DNA of 44,046 bases from Chitinophagaceae bacterium (GCA_023957125.1 JAMLHL010000030.1:1-44046); one strand, 5' to 3'. Counted from the first letter of the stretch, positions 25,399 through 33,764 are shown. Program-made: numbers and translations. The notes: generated by a model not told the origin, from the letters alone.

Positions 25399-27027
25399 TC
25401 AAAAATACCCATGCTCTTCCACCGAACCATATTTTAGCACCAGTTCAATACGAAGAATGGTTACATCCACCCGGGTTTTCAAAAAATGAAGCAGATTATT
25501 TCCTTTTACTACTACGTCGGGCGGGACTGTAAAAGCGGTGACTTTTTGCTGATCTTTTAATCCCCGGAGTTTATCGTACAATGCCGGATAGGTGGTATCT
25601 GCTGTTTGCAATGGTTTCCCATTCATGGCCACTGAAAAGGAGTCAGGTGTATTAGTTCTTACAAACAAAATAACTGCTTCGGGCGGGTTTGCGGTCACCT
25701 CGTCACCCACAAAAAAACTTACGTCTTTATCCCCGTCAATCGTCAAAGGCAGGGGGCTATTAAGCGCTAAACCATAGGAACCGGCGCCGTCGGACAAGGC
25801 GTATACCTTGTTCCGTTTCTTTAAGGTTTCCAGGTTTCCTAATTCCTGCAACAGCTCGGGCGCTATGGTTCTACAAACTACCGTATTGTCAACCGGTATT
25901 AACTGCTGATGCGCCTGGTTGTATCCCGTGAAAAAGTAATTGAACAGATATACGCCTGAAGCGCCCTGAGCCATGGCATGAGACGCCATCCCGCGATACA
26001 TGCCATGCGACCATACTTCCCTGGGGTTGTAGCCACCATCGTCCAGGGTTGCATACACCGGTACCGCGTTATCTATCGCCTTGATAAATGTTGACACCGC
26101 CATAGCTGGGTCTCCCCGCCAGTGTACGCCCATCGTTACAAAATCAATATCACCCAATTGCGCCCATTTTTGTACCTCCAATCCTTTTTTTCGGCAATCG
26201 TCCATCATGGCCGGTACACGGGCGGTGAGCAATATCTTTTTATGATGTACCGCCCCCACAGAATCCGCTATTTTGCGTACAGACTGCACCATCTCCGTAA
26301 TAAGGGGAGCATTTTTTTCCGCCTCGTCTTTTTTGAAATAAACAATAAAACGCATAAAATCCATCTCATAACCATCTATCAATGCGCCATATTTTTCCAA
26401 CTGCTCTTTTATAATTCCTAATTTATAGGCCCTCACTTCGGCATGTGCAAAATCAAGGGCATTACGGCTATTCCATCCTGTTAAAGCGCTGTCATTGGTC
26501 CAGTATTCGGGATGCGCAATCCAAAAGTCGGGGTATTGAATAGAACAATGTGTGCTGGTATCTGCAAAATGTAAATCATTCATGCGAAAACTAATAAAGG
26601 CTTCCAGTTTTCTTTCCTTTGCTCTCCTGAGAGAAGCTTCTACAATATCCGTACCCTGTTTTTCCAAAGCCACCGCATTCTGATAAAACCGGTTCAAGGT
26701 TTGCGCATACTCTATATTATCGCCACAGTTGCGGGTTCCGTTCTTGTCATCGCCGATAATACTACCGTACTTAGATTTATAGTAAAAGAAATCACTGCCG
26801 GAACAAATCATAAATGTGGTTACCTGCGAATTAGCCACCATATCAACGTAGCGATTAACGTCCTCCAACGTTAATGGTCTTTGATCGAACCAGTTATTAC
26901 CCAAAATCTCGGTACCGTCGTTATTATAGATCAGGCGATGATTGTCTGAGAAGACAGGGACATTGGTATTGCTGCAACCCATGAGGGTAAGAAACAAAGC
27001 AGCCATTGCCATTTGGATAACGGTCAT
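25399..27027 (-). CDS. Lipoprotein with glycosidase-like TIM barrel
   Basis: The protein is 542 residues. A lipobox LMGC (Cys18) puts it on the outside of the cell. The central part resembles family-10-like / DUF4015-type glycoside hydrolase barrels: TFMICSGSDFFYY, EAFISFRMNDLHF, DFAHAEVRAYKLGIIKEQLE, YGALIDGYEMDFMRFI (with acidic residues on a strand end, as in catalytic barrels), LLTARVPAM, DIDFVTMGVHWRG, YATLDDGGYNPREVWSHGMYRG. A C-terminal beta domain follows (about 430-540). It starts 21 bp after the ceramidase-like gene and ends operon 3. The substrate is unknown. Confidence 0.78.
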   Translation of the reverse strand: MTVIQMAMAALFLTLMGCSNTNVPVFSDNHRLIYNNDGTEILGNNWFDQRPLTLEDVNRYVDMVANSQVTTFMICSGSDFFYYKSKYGSIIGDDKNGTRNCGDNIEYAQTLNRFYQNAVALEKQGTDIVEASLRRAKERKLEAFISFRMNDLHFADTSTHCSIQYPDFWIAHPEYWTNDSALTGWNSRNALDFAHAEVRAYKLGIIKEQLEKYGALIDGYEMDFMRFIVYFKKDEAEKNAPLITEMVQSVRKIADSVGAVHHKKILLTARVPAMMDDCRKKGLEVQKWAQLGDIDFVTMGVHWRGDPAMAVSTFIKAIDNAVPVYATLDDGGYNPREVWSHGMYRGMASHAMAQGASGVYLFNYFFTGYNQAHQQLIPVDNTVVCRTIAPELLQELGNLETLKKRNKVYALSDGAGSYGLALNSPLPLTIDGDKDVSFFVGDEVTANPPEAVILFVRTNTPDSFSVAMNGKPLQTADTTYPALYDKLRGLKDQQKVTAFTVPPDVVVKGNNLLHFLKTRVDVTILRIELVLKYGSVEEHGYF

Positions 27028-27048
27028 TTGATAAAAAAGTTTAGATGA

Positions 27049-28398
27049 TCATTTTATAATTTCAAGCAATGCAGCCCGCACTATGGCTTCCCCGTCTTCG
27101 TTAATATGACTGCTCCTGCACCGCCAGGTTTCATATCCTCCTTTTTTGATTTCATGTGCAGGAGGTACATAGCCGATGTATCCGTTCGCCATTGTTACGG
27201 TAAAATATTTACCGGTATGAATACTGCGTTTCAGCGAAAGACCCGTTTCTGCAAAAAACTCGCCGCCCAGCGCACCAATACTAACATCACCGATTTTCAA
27301 AGCCTGTACCGGAAATTCAATGGTATCCGGATACTCATTCAGCAGCACCTGCTCCCTTGCATATATTTTCGTCATCGCCTCTGGATCAGGATTGATCAGC
27401 CGGTAGTCTGTCTGTGACACTGTCTTTTTTGCTTTTTCCAGCTCCGCCAATGAAGGCTTGCGTACTTTTAGACTTACCTCTTGATAGACGGCAGCTAAAG
27501 AGGGGTCGGTCTGCCAGGATATATCTTTCATCGCTTCCGTCAATTTTGCAGCAAGGTCCCGTCCAATCATTTCTTTTTTCTGATGCTCCTCCTTCGGATA
27601 GCGATCGGGCTGTAAAAAGTCCCAGATATTGGCATCGCCGCTGGTACCATTACTGAGCATAGCTACAAAGTTATCACCGGCACAAAGCATAGCTGCAAGA
27701 TGCCGGGCAAATACGCCAAAATAGTCTGCCGTAACGGTGCCGTTGGTACAATCGCCTACATAATGCATGGAATAATTTGCCAGCAGCCCGATCCACCTGC
27801 CTTCTACGGACTGAACCCCAACAGCGCTCAGTTCAGGATCCACCTCCGACGCTCTCTTATCTATATATGCTTCCCCGCCCGCAGGATTGGTTTTAATAAT
27901 GTCCAGCTCTCCCGTAACGGGATTAATGGCTTTATAACCAGGTTTCATATAATACCGGCGGCACACCACATGCTCCGGAACATCTACGGATGCAAATCCG
28001 ATCCTGGCAGGGCGCAATTGCTGCATTGCATCCACAACGGATTGCACGATTTTCTTTAGCAATCCTTTCCGGTAAGGCAAATCACAGGGGCCGCCCAATA
28101 AATCAACCACAGATCCTGCATAATGCGTATGCGTAGCGGCTATTAAAATATGTTCGGCAGGAAGGCCGGTAAGCGCCGTCGTTTCTTTCTTTACTTCCTT
28201 TATAAACTCCTTATCCATTGCACAGATATCCACCATCACAATGGCAAGCGTTGTCCCGGTATTTTGTAACACCAGTGCTTTTGCATACAAAGGATCATGA
28301 ATGGTATGCGCGTAAAAAGCTACAAACTCCCCGTTGATAATGGTTCCCAACGGGGGAGTAATTTCAGTTTGGGCAGCGCCGGCGGAAAAGTTATTCAT
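27049..28398 (-). CDS. Neutral/alkaline ceramidase-like hydrolase (cytoplasmic)
   Basis: The protein is 449 residues and resembles the N-terminal catalytic domain of neutral ceramidases: FSAGAAQTEITPPLG, ILIAATHTHYAGSVVDLLGG (zinc His region), NYSMHYVGDCTNG, MLSNGTSGDANIWDF (a nucleophile-like Ser region) and GYIGYVPPAHEIKKGGYETW. It lacks a signal peptide and the C-terminal immunoglobulin-like domain of true ceramidases. In sugar clusters this family probably hydrolyses amide or ester bonds in compounds other than ceramide. It is fourth in operon 3. Confidence 0.85.
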   Translation of the reverse strand: MNNFSAGAAQTEITPPLGTIINGEFVAFYAHTIHDPLYAKALVLQNTGTTLAIVMVDICAMDKEFIKEVKKETTALTGLPAEHILIAATHTHYAGSVVDLLGGPCDLPYRKGLLKKIVQSVVDAMQQLRPARIGFASVDVPEHVVCRRYYMKPGYKAINPVTGELDIIKTNPAGGEAYIDKRASEVDPELSAVGVQSVEGRWIGLLANYSMHYVGDCTNGTVTADYFGVFARHLAAMLCAGDNFVAMLSNGTSGDANIWDFLQPDRYPKEEHQKKEMIGRDLAAKLTEAMKDISWQTDPSLAAVYQEVSLKVRKPSLAELEKAKKTVSQTDYRLINPDPEAMTKIYAREQVLLNEYPDTIEFPVQALKIGDVSIGALGGEFFAETGLSLKRSIHTGKYFTVTMANGYIGYVPPAHEIKKGGYETWRCRSSHINEDGEAIVRAALLEIIK

Positions 28399-28873
28399 TT
28401 GAAATTTGAGATTTAAGAATTGAGAATTGAGAATTAAAGGTGACAGGTTGCAGGGCTCAGGTTACAGGTTGCAGGTTGCAAGGGCTGATAGCTGACACCT
28501 ATCGGCATTTTCATTTTTCCATCCGTCACATTTTCATATTTTCATATTCTCCTGACCTTCGGTGGTAATATACAAGCCGCAGCGCAGCAAAATATTGATT
28601 GTTGCCGTAAATGCGGTCTTCCTTTTCTCTGAAAATTCCCCGCTGTTTTAGCTTTAGTAGTACTGTGAGTTCAGCTATAGAACCCTGACACATTACCCAA
28701 ACAAGAGGGATCAAATAACTTATCACCGTTTGATTCCACATGTCACCGCTCAATGATTGAAGAGCCGCTAATTGTTTACTACCAATGACAAAAAATATTT
28801 TCAAATTCTCTCATTTTCACATTCATACTCACATTTCCACATTTGCAAATTTTCAAATTTTCAAATTACCAAA
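28399..28873. repeat. Low-complexity repeat pair (dispersed repeat locus b)
   Basis: The left arm (28399-28436) reads as TTTGAAATTTGAGATTTAAGAATTGAG and continues into GCAGGTTGCAGG-type words. The right arm (28805-28873) reads as CATTTTCACATT / TTTGCAAATTTTCAAATTTT iterations. The arms have the same order and orientation as in 13278-13434. Between them lies a possible degenerate four-helix-bundle gene. Confidence 0.5.
28526..28804 (-). pseudogene. Possible degenerate four-helix-bundle (23S rRNA intervening-sequence family) protein
   Basis: This is a 92-codon frame flanked by repeat arms. The segment CQGSIAELTVLLKLKQRGI resembles the GSLAELETQLxLAxRLGY signature of four-helix-bundle proteins, which in Bacteroidetes often sit between such repeats. 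The N-terminal half does not show the family's usual AVSIPxNIAEG motif, so I treat it as decayed or coincidental. It interrupts operon 3 between the dipeptidase and the ceramidase-like gene. Confidence 0.35.
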
Positions 28874-29962
28874 TCATCCCCACGCTTTCCTTAAAAACCT
28901 TATCCAGTTTTTATGAAAAACATTTTCAATATCTTCTGCTTTATATCCTCTTCTCAACAGGATTTCCTGGTACTTCTGCAGGCCGGCAATACTGTTCATA
29001 TCCCAGGGAGATTGTTCCGTTCCGTAATTCCCGTCCAGGTCGGTACCAAAGGCTATATGATTACTATTACCGGCGATCTGGCAAATATGATCCCAATGAT
29101 CCACCAGGTTCTCCAACCTTATATTCAATTGCCAGGGATCAGAGACTGCATCAATAAAACGATTATCTAACGCCCAGCAATCCAGCATACCGCCGATTAC
29201 CGCTCCTCTTTCTACCAACAATTTAATCTGTTCATCCGTTAATTGTCTTTGCGTGGGTACTATTGACCTGACATTATGGTGGCTGGCCCAAACCGGGCCA
29301 TCATACAGATCCATCGCCTGTGTAAACCCTTCGTCTGTAAGATGCGTAACATCGAGTATCAAATTCAGCTTCCCCATCTCCTTCAGCAACGCAACGCCCC
29401 GTGTTGTAAGCGGACCTTCCATTTTTGTGCCGGGTGCATAACGGCCGGAACCAAAATGCGCCGGGCCGACCGCTCTCAGGCCATAGTCGTAAGCTTTATG
29501 CAAATAGGAAATATCCACCAGGGAATCCGCGCCTTCGAGGCTTAAAATATATCCAATGGGCTTCTTGTCATCGGCTATTGTTTCGTCATTCCACAATTGC
29601 AGGTGAGTGTCTAATTGTTGCAGGTTTACGATTGGCACCATTTCGCCCAATATTTCCATCTCTCGGTACCAGGCGAGTTGGGCCTGGGTCATTGCCCATG
29701 CCTGCTGCGGAGAATTCCAGCTTGAACCCGGCAGCCCTCCGCCCATCGGATGCACCCTTGCCAATTGGGTAGCCACCACAAGTCCTATTTTGCCTTTGCG
29801 TAATTCCGGCAAACAAACCGTTCCCTTCCCCCGGTCGTTTTTATCCGCCAAATGCATTTCCCTGAGCCTTATCTCATCCAACGGGCGGGTGAGATCGCGG
29901 TTCCACTCTATGGCATTCATTGCCAGATCAAGATGGGCGTCAACAATAAAACGCTTATTCAT
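28874..29962 (-). CDS. Membrane dipeptidase family (M19) hydrolase
   Basis: The protein is 362 residues. M19 zinc ligands are visible: HxD in VDAHLDLAMNA, Glu in SLEGADSLVD, His in DVTHLTDEGF, His in WASHHNVRS, and Asp in FGTDLDGNYG. These enzymes cleave dipeptides or amide bonds of small molecules in a TIM barrel. There is no signal peptide, so it should act in the cytoplasm. Its start overlaps the upstream degenerate dehydrogenase by 4 bp (ATGA), so the two are translationally coupled. Confidence 0.92.
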   Translation of the reverse strand: MNKRFIVDAHLDLAMNAIEWNRDLTRPLDEIRLREMHLADKNDRGKGTVCLPELRKGKIGLVVATQLARVHPMGGGLPGSSWNSPQQAWAMTQAQLAWYREMEILGEMVPIVNLQQLDTHLQLWNDETIADDKKPIGYILSLEGADSLVDISYLHKAYDYGLRAVGPAHFGSGRYAPGTKMEGPLTTRGVALLKEMGKLNLILDVTHLTDEGFTQAMDLYDGPVWASHHNVRSIVPTQRQLTDEQIKLLVERGAVIGGMLDCWALDNRFIDAVSDPWQLNIRLENLVDHWDHICQIAGNSNHIAFGTDLDGNYGTEQSPWDMNSIAGLQKYQEILLRRGYKAEDIENVFHKNWIRFLRKAWG

Positions 29963-30936
29963 TCATCATTACTTTGATTAACTTCAGCCGGCTCTTCTTT
30001 TACATACCCAAACGGGTATTTGTCTATGATTGATTGGATATCAAAACTGAATTTCCTGAATTTCTCCTCCCATTCCCTGTATTCCCCCTTTTCATATTTA
30101 TAAAAACCTTCACCTGCCGACATGCCTGTTTTACCATTACGAACCAATTCTTCAAAAAAAGCGGGGAGCGCTTCTGATTTTGATAGTTCCCGGTTCAGAT
30201 CCTTCATCACTAACCCGTATGCATAAGTGCCCATCAAATCCATATAACGACAATTGCCGGCAAAGGGCAGGTAATATCCCGCATCGTTCCTGCAGGCTCT
30301 GTCAATGTCTTCAATGGAAGCATAGCCATGTTCCACGAGATAAAACGCTTCACGCGCCAAAGCGGCTAACAAGCGGGCCCGGATACTATACCCGCAAGAT
30401 ACCACATAAGGATCTTTATACCAGCAATTACGCGCCGTGGCTTCCATATATTGCAAAACAGACCGGGGCGTCAGTTCGTTGGTAATAATCTCGAGGAAAG
30501 CACTGGTATAAGCAGGATCCCTCCAGTTTAAACCGATCACCCTTCCCGGATTTTTCAGTTTTTTTTGCAGATCATGTAACAATACGCTTTCGGTATTGAC
30601 GCCAATTATGGTTTCCGGAGCCACCCGGTTTTCGATCTGCAAAAGCCTGTGTTGCTTTATACCAGGGTCTTCTTCAGTTATACAAACGGCGATATCAATG
30701 CCATTTATCCATGTTTCGGAAGAAATGAATTTGAGTTTTGACACCTCCATTTTTTCACCGCTACGCCATTCACTGTCAGCAATTATTTTACGGATCATAT
30801 CTTCATCCTCTGCCCTGTCATCCGACAGGTAATATATACTGGCTTGCTGCGACCGGAGACAATTAACGGCAATCCCGGCTGTTGTTCTTCCTTTTCCTGA
30901 AATCAATATTTTTTTCCGGTGTGTCGGTTCCATCAA
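29959..30936 (-). CDS. Degenerate 3-hydroxyacyl-CoA dehydrogenase paralog
   Basis: The protein is 325 residues and collinear with its upstream neighbour (328 residues). The dinucleotide motif has decayed: ILISGKGRTTAG replaces GIVGIGLMGSSI. The active-site His is replaced by Asn: IGLNWRDPAYTSAFLEII against IGIHWAEPAFGTRFLEII next door. The C-terminal helical domain is preserved (ARLLAALAREAFYLVEHGYASIED, GEGFYKYEKGEYREWEEKF). I infer a non-catalytic subunit or an enzyme with altered chemistry that partners with the intact paralog; a new function is also possible. It lies 92 bp downstream of that paralog and overlaps the dipeptidase gene. Confidence 0.85.
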   Translation of the reverse strand: MMEPTHRKKILISGKGRTTAGIAVNCLRSQQASIYYLSDDRAEDEDMIRKIIADSEWRSGEKMEVSKLKFISSETWINGIDIAVCITEEDPGIKQHRLLQIENRVAPETIIGVNTESVLLHDLQKKLKNPGRVIGLNWRDPAYTSAFLEIITNELTPRSVLQYMEATARNCWYKDPYVVSCGYSIRARLLAALAREAFYLVEHGYASIEDIDRACRNDAGYYLPFAGNCRYMDLMGTYAYGLVMKDLNRELSKSEALPAFFEELVRNGKTGMSAGEGFYKYEKGEYREWEEKFRKFSFDIQSIIDKYPFGYVKEEPAEVNQSNDE

Positions 30937-31028
30937 AAACGAATGTTTTTATTTCTTCTGAATCCCTTCTGCGGTTCCGGCAATAACAAGGATTTCGTAT
31001 ATTGAATTTTGTTTTCCGCAGTACTCAT

Positions 31029-32015
31029 CTATGAGGTTACTTTTGAGGTGATGGGGATCTCTTCCGGGTAATTGGCCGCGAGGTGAAAAATGTCTTTGTT
31101 GAATGCTTCAAAAGACTGTAACCATCGCTCCGCTTCCCGCTGGGTATAGGTATAAAATCCTCTTCCATTTTGTATTCCCCCTGCCCCCGAATCCATAATC
31201 TTCTGCATTTGCGGCGATATACCTTCTTCGTTAGACAAGTGAGGAAATATGTTACGGAAAGCCGTATTATAATCGTCCAGCCCGTCATAATCCATCCTTC
31301 TGAAAATCCCCATTAACGTCATCCAGGAACCGGCATCATAACGAAAACATTTATCTGCGTCCTCGAAACCTATAACATTCTTTTCAACAAGATGCAGTAT
31401 TTCCCGGTAAACGGCATACATCAACCTGTTGGTGATAAATCCCCTGATATCTTTTTTTAATACCGTAGGCTCTTTTCCCCAGCTGATGGCAAGATTAAAT
31501 ATGCTGTCAACCGTTTGCTCATTTGTTTCCCTGCCACAAATGATTTCCAAAAAACGTGTGCCAAATGCAGGCTCGGCCCAGTGGATCCCTATGAATCTCT
31601 GAGGATCCGGGATCATTTGCTGGAGAATACTTATCGGAATGGCAGAAGTGTTGCTGGCCAGGATGGCGTTTGCCGGGGTGAATTCAACAATCTTTTTAAA
31701 GATCGTCTCTTTAATTTCGATATCTTCCACTATACATTCCACCACTAATCCACAATCGCCCAGGGGATAATAATCATTTGAAACCGTTAGCAGTCCGAGA
31801 TATTCTTTAAGGGGTGCATTTAACAGATCAAAATCTTCACACAATCTCAGTTGCCTGATAATGCGGTCCAGCCCCGGCTCTTCTTCCCCCGGTAAGGGCG
31901 CTATCGCTTTTACGCGATGACCGGCAGCCAGGAGTGAAGCGGTTATGCTGCTGCCCATTAAACCAATTCCAACAATACCTATAACCGGATTTCTGATTCT
32001 TAATATGTCGCTCAT
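31029..32015 (-). CDS. 3-hydroxyacyl-CoA dehydrogenase-family protein
   Basis: The protein is 328 residues. An N-terminal Rossmann domain (GIVGIGLMGSSI; Ser-rich ASNTSAIPIS) is followed by the catalytic His in FIGIHWAEPAFGTRFLEII and a C-terminal 3HCDH helical domain (GFITNRLMYAVYREILHLVE, GRGFYTY). It oxidises a 3-hydroxyl next to a carboxyl or thioester with NAD+. Related enzymes also act on free hydroxy acids such as L-gulonate, which would fit a sugar-acid pathway. It heads operon 3. The -7 box ends 12 bp before the ATG, so the transcript leader should be very short. Confidence 0.92.
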   Translation of the reverse strand: MSDILRIRNPVIGIVGIGLMGSSITASLLAAGHRVKAIAPLPGEEEPGLDRIIRQLRLCEDFDLLNAPLKEYLGLLTVSNDYYPLGDCGLVVECIVEDIEIKETIFKKIVEFTPANAILASNTSAIPISILQQMIPDPQRFIGIHWAEPAFGTRFLEIICGRETNEQTVDSIFNLAISWGKEPTVLKKDIRGFITNRLMYAVYREILHLVEKNVIGFEDADKCFRYDAGSWMTLMGIFRRMDYDGLDDYNTAFRNIFPHLSNEEGISPQMQKIMDSGAGGIQNGRGFYTYTQREAERWLQSFEAFNKDIFHLAANYPEEIPITSKVTS

Positions 32016-32026
32016 ACTTTCTGTTT

Positions 32027-32092
32027 CAAAAGTACTTCTTAGGGGTTTTATTACCTGTTATTTTTATTCCTTTTTGTAATACTATTTTTCAA
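32027..32092 (-). promoter_or_regulatory. Operon 3 promoter: TAnnTTTG box plus upstream regulon box
   Basis: On the minus strand TACTTTTG lies at 32034-32027 and TTGAAAAATAGTATTA lies at 32092-32077, 42 bp apart. The 16-mer and its spacing are identical to operon 2. The leader to ATG 32015 is only about 7 nt, so the transcript is close to leaderless. Confidence 0.6.
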
Positions 32093-32184
32093 TCCGGCAC
32101 CAGCTATCAAACATCTTTTCCACCCAACACAGGCGGCGTGAACCGGCTTCACCACATTCAAATATTCCATCCGTAAAAAACCCT

Positions 32185-32397
32185 TCCGCAATTCTATCGA
32201 TCCTGCCAGCATCAACCAATCTTATTTTGATCATGTGGAATGGATAGTCCAGCAAGCGAAGTCAATGGGGCTACTGATGTCTATAGCTCCCTTGTGGGCG
32301 GGTTGTTGCGGCGAAGCAATCCGTAAAACCCTTTTTCATCGGTGAATCAACCTACAACGGCGAACACGATGCATGGGGCTCTCCGGTGCAGGCATGA
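32185..32397 (+). pseudogene. Fragment of apiosidase-like (GH140/DUF4038) glycoside hydrolase
   Basis: On the plus strand 32185-32315 reads SINQSYFDHVEWIVQQAKSM and GLLMSIAPLWAG, matching the NxAYFxHVDWIVxxAxxLGLxxxxLPxW segment of DUF4038/GH140 barrels. A frame change later, 32325-32397 reads KPFFIGESTYNGEHDAW and a stop, like the downstream KPVLDGEPxY segment. Most of the gene, including the start, is missing. The rest of the 32016-32499 gap holds the operon 3 promoter and no other gene I can see. Confidence 0.6.
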
Positions 32398-32499
32398 TCC
32401 AATAAGGTTATTAAAAATAATAATAAGGGATAATATCAGTTACCCGGGCTGTATCACCATGATGTCCTCCTGTAACACCATTTTCCGGGCCGGTCATTT

Positions 32500-33267
32500 T
32501 CACTGCGCCGTATAACCGCCATCAATAACCAGCGCCTGCCCGGTTATACCCCTTGCAAGGTCATCAGACAAAAAATAAACATAGTTGGCTATTTCAGCGG
32601 GATCTAATAATCTTTTTTGAGGCACCAAGGGAAATATAACCTCCTCTAATACTTTTTCCAAAGGAAGATTTCGCGTTTGGGCGATATCCTGCAATTGGTT
32701 CCGTACAAGAGGCGTGTCCACATAACCCGGGCAAATGGCATTAACAGTGATATTATATGGGGCCGTTTCCAGGGCCACCACTTTGGTGAGCCCTATCAAA
32801 CCGTGCTTGGCGCTGTTGTAAGCCGACTTCCCGGCAAAGCCGATAAGACCGTTGACGGAAGCCATATTGATGATCCTTCCAAAGCCTTTTTCTTTCATAT
32901 AGGGAAGCGCCTGCTTTATGGCCATAAAAGGAGCGGTCAGCATCACTTCCAGCATCATCCGGAACTTTTCCGTAGGAAATTCCTCCACATAAGCCACATG
33001 TTGCAACCCGGCATTATTGACCAGGACGTCAATACTTTTGTGTCTTTCGAAGACCTTCTCAAAGATCATCTGAATTTCGTTTTCGTTCGTAACATCACAG
33101 GCGAACCCCGTAAAATTTCCATTGTTTATTTCGGCGGTCAGAGCATCAATCTTCTCCTGAAATAAATCCAGTATAACCACCCTGCAGCCCGTTTCAAAAA
33201 ATTTTCTCGCAATGGAAAGCCCGATGGCACCCGTACCGCCGGTAACGATGATGGTTTTGCTGGTCAT
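32500..33267 (-). CDS. 3-hydroxybutyrate dehydrogenase-like SDR
   Basis: The protein is 255 residues. It has TGGTGAIGLSIA, Asp at the end of beta 2 (VVILDLFQE, NAD-specific), NNAGLQHVAYVEEFPTEKF, catalytic Ser in MASVNGLIGFAGKSAYNSAKHG with Tyr and Lys, and ICPGYVDTPLV. The long insert before the last helix (LPLEKVLEEVIFPLVPQKRLL) is typical of D-3-hydroxybutyrate dehydrogenases, which convert D-3-hydroxybutyrate to acetoacetate. It is a single gene with its own -7 box and lacks the regulon box of the three operons. Confidence 0.9.
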   Translation of the reverse strand: MTSKTIIVTGGTGAIGLSIARKFFETGCRVVILDLFQEKIDALTAEINNGNFTGFACDVTNENEIQMIFEKVFERHKSIDVLVNNAGLQHVAYVEEFPTEKFRMMLEVMLTAPFMAIKQALPYMKEKGFGRIINMASVNGLIGFAGKSAYNSAKHGLIGLTKVVALETAPYNITVNAICPGYVDTPLVRNQLQDIAQTRNLPLEKVLEEVIFPLVPQKRLLDPAEIANYVYFLSDDLARGITGQALVIDGGYTAQ

Positions 33268-33271
33268 ATCG

Positions 33272-33279
33272 CAAATCTA
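33272..33279 (-). promoter_or_regulatory. -7 box of the 3-hydroxybutyrate dehydrogenase-like gene
   Basis: TAGATTTG on the minus strand is a full TAnnTTTG match, four bases before the ATG at 33267, implying a nearly leaderless transcript. A small palindrome CTTTCGAAAG lies just upstream. The rest of the gap up to the tRNA (33280-33642) shows no gene that I can support. Confidence 0.35.
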
Positions 33280-33642
33280 TGTATTTCCTTTCGAAAGACA
33301 TACGTGGCGAAGCAGGAGAAGACAGTGGTAAACAAGTGGGCTGCGACATAAGAAAGATCATTCCCTATGCAGCAGCGCTTCTTTTATTTCACAGAGTAAA
33401 ACGGAACGCTATATATACCAGACAACACCATTCGTATATTTTTTAAATTATGTAATGGTTTTTCCCAAACCGGCAAACATTCTATGCATGTCTCTCGCTC
33501 CTTCCCAGAGTCATTGCGCTACCATGCCACGACTTGATTCAGGTAGTTTATGAAGAATTGAATAGGATGCCGTCAAAAATATCTAGCCTGATAAGTAAAG
33601 GTTTTGTTCTTGTAACTTTTAATATATCAAAGGGATATAAAT

Positions 33643-33685
33643 TAAATAAAAACGGGAATTCTCAATGAGACCTTGAAAATTCCCG
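33643..33685 (-). terminator. Intrinsic terminator of the tRNA gene
   Basis: On the minus strand CGGGAATT (33685-33678) pairs with AATTCCCG (33660-33653), the inner TTCAA/TTGAG can extend the stem, and TTTTTATTT follows. It lies 6 bp past the 3' end of the tRNA. Confidence 0.75.
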
Positions 33686-33691
33686 GATAGT

Positions 33692-33764
33692 AGCGGGGAT
33701 GGGAGTTGAACCCATGACCTCAGGGTTATGAATCCTGCGCTCTAACCGCCTGAGCTACCCCGCC
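33692..33764 (-). tRNA. tRNA with CAU anticodon (tRNA-Met, elongator-like)
   Basis: The 73-nt cloverleaf is readable on the minus strand: acceptor GGCGGGG with CCCCGCT and discriminator A (G1-U72 wobble), D arm GCTC...GAGC, anticodon loop TTCATAA, T arm ATGGG-TTCAACT-CCCAT. CCA is not encoded. The CAU anticodon could also be the precursor of a lysidine-modified tRNA-Ile, but the sequence looks like Bacteroidetes elongator tRNA-Met. A TATTTTTG box (33822-33815) lies 51 bp upstream. Confidence 0.93.

Noticed and set aside
33286..33295. CTTTCGAAAG palindrome upstream of the hydroxybutyrate dehydrogenase-like gene as an operator
   Set aside because: Only 10 bp and likely by chance; mentioned in the promoter entry without a separate claim.
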